Part shown: positions 59,272-64,000 of the stretch, piece by piece
Layout: each line of letters starts with the position of its first letter
Numbering within the stretch: position 1 is the first letter of the stretch
Assembly: GCA_001949185.1 (NCBI GenBank)
Contig: BDGG01000005.1
Location: forward strand, 2,767,972-2,831,971
Direction: 5' to 3'
Length of the DNA stretch: 64,000 bases
Source: Ramazzottius varieornatus
Lineage: Eukaryota > Tardigrada > Eutardigrada > Parachela > Ramazzottiidae
Position numbers and translations under genes: made by a program
The notes under the pieces: model-generated
What the model saw: the letters and a program-made list of their open reading frames with translations, nothing else
The model's database searches: none
Told to the model about the DNA's origin: nothing

Positions 59272-59475
59272 CTAGCTTACAGAGTTCGTCTGAACTTTTC
59301 CAGGAATAACGGAAGAAAACGTCTTGGTGGAAAAGTCAAAAACTCTAACTATTCTTTGTCCTTCGCCGTTTTCAGGCTGTCTTTGTAGTACTTTCCCTTT
59401 CTTCTCGACAATGAATGTAGAAAGGAGGTTCTCGTACGAAGTTTTCAGGAGAGGCACCAAATCAGGATTCAAAGA
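59272..59475 (-). CDS. Candidate 3' exon, owner uncertain
   Basis: Open exon after acceptor TTTTCTCGTAG, encoding LNPDLVPLLKTSYENLL, VEKKGKVLQRQ and IVRVFDFSTKTFSSVIPGK, then a stop. It reads like real protein. It starts in phase 0, while the visible donor of the upstream chromodomain gene (60651) is phase 1, so at least one exon in between would be needed to link them. Confidence 0.35.
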   Translation of the reverse strand, partial: SLNPDLVPLLKTSYENLLSTFIVEKKGKVLQRQPENGEGQRIVRVFDFSTKTFSSVIPGKVQTNSVS

Positions 59476-60540
59476 CTACGAGAAAAAAACGTGAAGAATT
59501 AGGAAACCCGAAATGAACGGCAAAGTCGAAAATTAACTCGCAGCTCGATAAAAAAAACTCGGCAGGATCGTTCCTTCAACTGGCGCGAGCTTCCAGCCAA
59601 CACCACATGAAACATGCGCCACTTAAGACGTCAATGTTGCCGAGTGCTCTTCCGAGGTCCCGGTTCACGGAATCTCAATGTACTTACAAAGACTTTACTC
59701 AGCGCTTTGGTCATTATCAAACTGCGGCGTTTCAACTGGAACTTGCGCAACATTTGTGTTCGCCGCAACACCAACTGAAAATAAAAATATTACTATTATC
59801 GTCAAGAATCTTTCTTGACGATAATCTACCTAATGATCTGCCTGTATACAGGTTATCCATTCAAGTTGGAACGCTTTTGGACTTGAGTAAAAACATTGAG
59901 TACTAGTGCTTTCTTCGATAACTGGTTCCCAGATACGTCTAACTATCAAAAACATTGTGTAAAAATCTTGTCGAGGTGTCGTGCTCCAGAGGAGCCCAGC
60001 GCTGAAGACGTGGACTAGGTGGAAATCAAAAAGTTTTCGCAAAACCAACATGCATTGCACCTTAGGCTGGTTTATTCTCGTGCGAAACGTATCAGAACAA
60101 TGTCGCTGATGCTGTTCTGTTGGCAAAAACCTTCTAAGTATATTAAAAAAAAATATCGCTCACAAGTTCGTGCACATGGTTGGATCTGTGAGCAACAATA
60201 TTGTTGCTAACTCAGGGGGTAAGCAAAATTTTCGGCGTATGTTTTGAATTATTTTTCTCCGTTCCCAGCATATCATAGCCCTCTGTTTGTTCTTTAATAA
60301 TCAGTCCAAACGCACTTCTTTCATAAAACAATTTTGTGAGGAATCATAGTAGTTTTGCGCTCCAGATGTATAGATAATTTAACTGAGGTTCTCACTTTTT
60401 TGCCCGTAAAACGCATGGTTTTCAGTAGCACACACCAACCAAACGGTCAATGTTTTGTTGAGAAGACCTTCACAAAAAGACAAAAACATGCTCTATCGAA
60501 TGAGTTGAAGTTGGGAAATGTACAGCTAGAAGCGACTTTA
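59476..60540. other. Intergenic or intronic stretch
   Basis: Contains a hairpin-repeat copy at about 59565-59629. No other feature recognised. Confidence 0.5.
59565..59629. repeat. Hairpin repeat copy (3' of the minus-strand chromodomain region)
   Basis: Starts GGATCGTTCCTTCAACTGGC and closes ATGCGCCACTTAAGACG, with loop motif TTCCAGCCAACAC. Confidence 0.75.
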
Positions 60541-62683
60541 TTACACATTTTCAAAATCGCTCCAACTTATAGGGATCCCCTCTACACCAATCTGCAGATC
60601 CGCAGATAGGGTTTCATTATGCAAATGGTTGTAAACAGAGCAAAACTTACGTTCTGGACTTTGTTCTCGCGCGCTTTGCGGAACTTCTTCGTTTCCTCCT
60701 CGCTCCTCTGGCATCGTCTCGTCGGTGGTGGTTGGTTCCACCACAGAAGTCTCTGTTGCACTTGCTTCAGTTGTGTCAGTTGGGACTCGATCAAGGATGG
60801 TGACTGTGCCGGAGGCTGAAGCAGCGGCATTTACTTCACCGTCCACACTCGTACTCGGTGCAGTATCGGTACTTGCAGCCTTCTTAATTTCAGCTAATTT
60901 TTCAGTCAGGCTTTTCTCACGTACCGGGTACGTCAGCAGGGCAACCTTGGGCTTTTGCTGCTGTTGCTGAAGCAAAACCTAGAATAATATCCCACTTTTG
61001 GATTGCTCCACTCATTTTACCATTTTTCCAAACTTTTTTCCGACGATTATACTACGAGGTCTCTGACGATCGTCGTCAATTTTCTACAGTTTTATTCTGT
61101 TCTGCAAAGTTGATTTACCGACGATCGGAGCTCGGCAAATGAGCCCGATCAGATAATCCCAAACGTTTGTTTCAAGTGACGCACGTTTCCACTCATGCTG
61201 GCTGAACGCGTGCGCCGCTTGGAAATTAATCTGCTCGCATGTGCGTGCCAAGCTCCGAAATGTTTCGACCGTACACTTGGGCATAATTTGTCGCTCGAAG
61301 GTCTATGGATTTTTACGAGAATATTGACAGGTTTCTGGTCGTTACCTTCTGAGATTTGACGGTGGAAGTGATGATTTTCGGAGCGATAGTTTTCGGCTTT
61401 ATATGCATCGCGGCCTGTCTCGCTTTCTGGTCGGCCACAGTACCGAAGAATGCGCCGATCAGCTCAGCGACGTCTGTATCGTCGTCTACTTCTAGCCGAA
61501 CAGGAACAAAGTCCCCAGGGGCACTGGAGATCTGCGACTTGGTCAAGGACTGGATAGCCGCGCGAAGACGCGCTACCGCCTCAGCTTTCGGCGGCTTTAA
61601 GGGCTTCCTCAGTGCACTGCCGCCCTTCGCTACCACTTTCTGCTTCTGGAAACATCGGTACATCGAACCACTTCACTACAAATTTCGATACAAGCATGTC
61701 CTACCTGCTCCATGACGGTGTACCAAGCCCGAGCATCTTTGATAATCTCGAGATGACCGATGCCACTTTCCGGTTCCCAACTGTCGTGTTCCCTGCAGAG
61801 TTCACAAACGAAGATTAGCCATCAACTTAAATAAAGACACAGAAAAATGGTCTTACGGTCCGTAGCCTTCCCAGCGAATAAGGAATTCCAAGTTGGGTGG
61901 TTTTCCTCGGATCTGCAAGACTTGGCTGATGACATACTCTTCGTCCGCTTCGCCTGCGTCTTCAGCTTCAGCTTCCTCTTCCTCCTCCACTCGTGCCTTC
62001 TTCTTCGGTCGACCTCTCTTTTTACCTGAAGCAGTTGTGGATCCTCCAGAACCAGCGGCTGAACCTGTTGGAAAAACCACATCTCGGTAAGCGGGACTGA
62101 GGCAAACAAATTCGACTAGATCGTTCGCCCAAGTGACGCACATTTTCAGCTAATAACATCAAACACTTGCGCCACTTGAAAAAAACATCTGGACAAAGTC
62201 TTTACTCCAAGTGGCGCACGCCTCCAGCCAATGACACCGTACACGTGTGTCACTTGGTACAACAATCCTGTCGAGACTGTTTGCCGGGCAAGTCACAAAA
62301 AATCGGCAAGCGAAAAAACCCGAAGTAAATCCCTACAGACTGTCGAATATTTTTTCCGCTTGTGTTGGCATAGGAGCATTAAATACGAGACTTGCCTAAG
62401 GAAGCGTCGCTGGGTGGATTTTTCGGCCGACCACGTTTTCGGCCGCCATTCAAGTAAGCAATCACCACGTCCATGTGTTGCACGTGCGCTTCTTGCTCCC
62501 ATGTAGCTTCGCTCCTGTGAACCAACCTCAGACTTACTCGACCCCAAAGCAGCTACAGAGGGAGATAACTTACTCTGGTTTGCCCACCCATTTTATCAGA
62601 AACTCGCGGTAGGGCGCCTTCATCCCATTGTTGCCCAGAACAGCTTCAGCAACTGGCGTGTCCGGAACATCTCCTGGATCCAT
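60541..62683 (-). CDS. Two-chromodomain protein
   Basis: Minus-strand exons 62683-62574, 62514-62396, 62064-61857, 61792-61705, 61645-61346 and 60978-60541 (stop) join in phase to about 420 residues. Chromodomain 1 spans exons 1-2 (VAEAVLGNNGMKAPYREFLI, KWVGKPE, SEATWEQEA). A basic AT-hook-like GRKRGRPKNPP, another GKKRGRPKKK and an acidic run follow. Chromodomain 2 spans exons 3-4 (YVISQVLQIRGKPPNLEFLI, RWEGYGP, HDSWEPESGIG). The C-terminal part is Lys/Ala-rich with a short Gln run and a Thr-rich stretch. A donor GTAAGT at 60651 inside the last exon suggests splicing to a further exon. Intron 2 starts with GC. Likely a chromatin reader; the exact family is unknown. Confidence 0.8.
61161..61227. 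repeat. Hairpin repeat copy (chromodomain intron 5)
   Basis: Arms TTTCAAGTGACGCACG and CGTGCGCCGCTTGGAAA; followed by ATCTGCTCGCA, also found beside the IFT172 exon 5 copy. Confidence 0.8.
62119..62265. repeat. Hairpin repeat, two adjacent copies (chromodomain intron 2)
   Basis: Copy one 62119-62188 (CCCAAGTGACGCAC to TTGCGCCACTTG). Copy two 62201-62265 (CCAAGTGGCGCACG to ACGTGTGTCACTTGG), followed by GTCGAGACTGTTTGCCG. Confidence 0.82.
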
Positions 62684-64000
62684 TCTCGAAGCTGTCTTCT
62701 GGAAGAATACGTAGGATGCAAAGCACAAGGACAGTAGCGGTTTAGCAAAAGTCCGCCGGATTTATGGAGATGTCGAGGAATCAAGTCCAAGGAGAATCAA
62801 CATGGCCGAAAGAATCGAAAAAACTTCCAAAAACAATCGCGAAAACTGCCTCACTCGAAAACTTTCACCCCAGGGGCGATTTTGACCGGACCAGCGGACC
62901 ATGAGTCGGCTAGGGCCGGAAATGGTGGAAAACGACCACCCTAAATGGCTGATATACAAGAGGTGGAAATTCCCATCCTGGAAGAACAGGGTGGGAACGG
63001 CAGGATGGAAAAGCTGGGAGCAAGTGAAAGGGTGGGATTACCGGTATTCCGTGACATCAAACCCGGCAATCACGAGTTTTGAAAGTTTCTGATGTATGTT
63101 TCAAGGGTTCCCAGTTAAATACCTCATTTGTAATCCTATAGAGTAGTATTCCTCCAAATCTCGGCCATACACCGTCAGCTCGTACAATCTCGACATGCCA
63201 CGCGGAGAACTCCATCACATCAGTGCATCGAAACTGATAAAAGACATCAGTCCGACGGTTGCACTTACCGGGATTACCTAGGGCGGTGCTGCAATGGGTA
63301 AAATGCATACCGGTTCAAAAATTCTATTAGCAGTTGTATCGACAAGGCCACAGTATGCCTCTGTGTCTTACTAATAGATAAACTATTCAAAATGTTAGCC
63401 GGTGGTCTGTATTTTGAACACAGTACAGTAACCCACGGCGATTCAAAGATACTGAATCCTTTCTAAATTTTCGCTGCTCCGATTACGCAAGGACAGTTGC
63501 AGTATTTCCGTAGTCATATTTTCGTTCAGGAGCAGTTATCAGACGAGGTTCATTGCAGGACGATACGCACCATCGCAACCAAGTAGATCTAGGTATCACC
63601 GCTTCGTGACTCGACACCGACCGCGGCTTTCATTTACTGATCGCATCAGAAGCTTCGCTTTAGTACTGGCGCGACGTCGGGTCACTCTGTCCACAAGATC
63701 GACATTAGCATAAAACCGTCGTACTGTCTTACATTCTTTTGGCTGGCGATTCGTGGTCAATTTTCGGGTTTGGTTGGTCTAGCAAACCACCAGGCGCAAA
63801 TGCGGGAAAAGTTAAATGTAGTGCTTTTCTGCTCCTGCGGCTGGTAGTGTTGTCTGTGCTTTTTGTGGTAGATCAGTTCGTCGTGCAGCGGATTGTACTG
63901 CCTGGTCAAACAGTTCACTATACAATCAGTGATGACTCGGGACTGGCTTACCGTGTCAAGCATCCATTGTTCGATCTCGTTTTTGTTAAGTGTATTTGAG
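62684..64000. other. Upstream flank to window end, no confident gene
   Basis: Minus-strand splice-like signals at 63238 (TTTATCAG acceptor) and 63269-63288 (a 20-base segment between AG and GTAAGT) could be 5' UTR exons of the chromodomain gene. A plus-strand frame ending at 63999 with one hydrophobic stretch (FLLLRLVVLSVLFVV) lacks an ATG start and is unsupported. Confidence 0.4.

Noticed and set aside
63125-63308. Minus-strand exon pair including a 20-base microexon
   Set aside because: Splice-like signals exist, but the frames cannot be tied to any gene and may be 5' UTR or chance.
63739-63999. Plus-strand membrane-protein frame at the window end
   Set aside because: Lacks an ATG, has no acceptor that I trust, and its single hydrophobic stretch is weak evidence.
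1-64000. CRISPR arrays, operons, bacterial promoters and phage genes
   Set aside because: Spliced genes throughout show nuclear animal DNA; no regularly spaced direct repeats were seen.

Overview
This window is nuclear DNA of an invertebrate animal. Genes are split by short introns (roughly 50-900 bases) with ordinary GT-AG borders, they sit on both strands, and there are no operons or ribosome-binding sites. Laminin alpha, a thin/TRIM-NHL protein, IFT172, an insect-type gustatory receptor and an adhesion GPCR point to a protostome. My best guess is a tardigrade of the Hypsibius/Ramazzottius type, from compactness, base composition and gene content; nothing in the window proves it. Exon borders were read by eye and checked by phase: except where stated, exon lengths add up to whole codons.

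Layout. 1-5.5 kb (+): the 3' end of a laminin alpha gene (five LG domains), then an iron/2-oxoglutarate-type oxygenase. 5.5-8.7 kb: mostly non-coding, with a long fold-back and a doubtful F-box-like exon. 8.7-14.3 kb (+): a RING/coiled-coil/NHL protein like Drosophila thin, with a possible alternative last exon. 14.8 kb: a 5S rRNA gene. 15.5-16.8 kb (+): ribosomal protein L7. 17.2-21.4 kb (-): a small coiled-coil protein and two tandem proteins that look like degenerate ARF-family GTPases, with a 50-N gap between them. 21.9-30.5 kb (-): a gustatory receptor and a lectin-domain adhesion GPCR. 32.0-34.4 kb (+): an F-box-like protein and a small secreted protein. 34.5-44.1 kb (-): the complete IFT172 gene in 22 exons. 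44.7-48.0 kb (-): LIPT2 octanoyltransferase and a mut-7/EXD3 exonuclease. 48.1-54.6 kb: a transposon nest with three non-autonomous hAT elements, each with 8-bp target duplications, and transposase remnants. 54.7-58.8 kb (+): a chromodomain protein, a small membrane protein and non-muscle myosin regulatory light chain. 60.5-62.7 kb (-): a second, two-chromodomain protein. The last 1.3 kb has no confident gene.

Two observations stand out. First, a family of about 65-70 bp hairpins (arms around CAAGTGGCGCAC / GTGCGCCACTTG, often followed by a TTTGCCG-like tail) occurs at least 13 times, mostly in introns. One copy appears to supply the splice acceptor and first codons of an IFT172 exon. Second, one hAT-type element encloses an intact-looking two-exon gene for a 72-residue acidic protein.

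The genes are mostly unrelated housekeeping, structural and sensory genes rather than one pathway. The two receptors form a small chemosensory or adhesion neighbourhood, and the two chromodomain genes flank a cytoskeletal gene.
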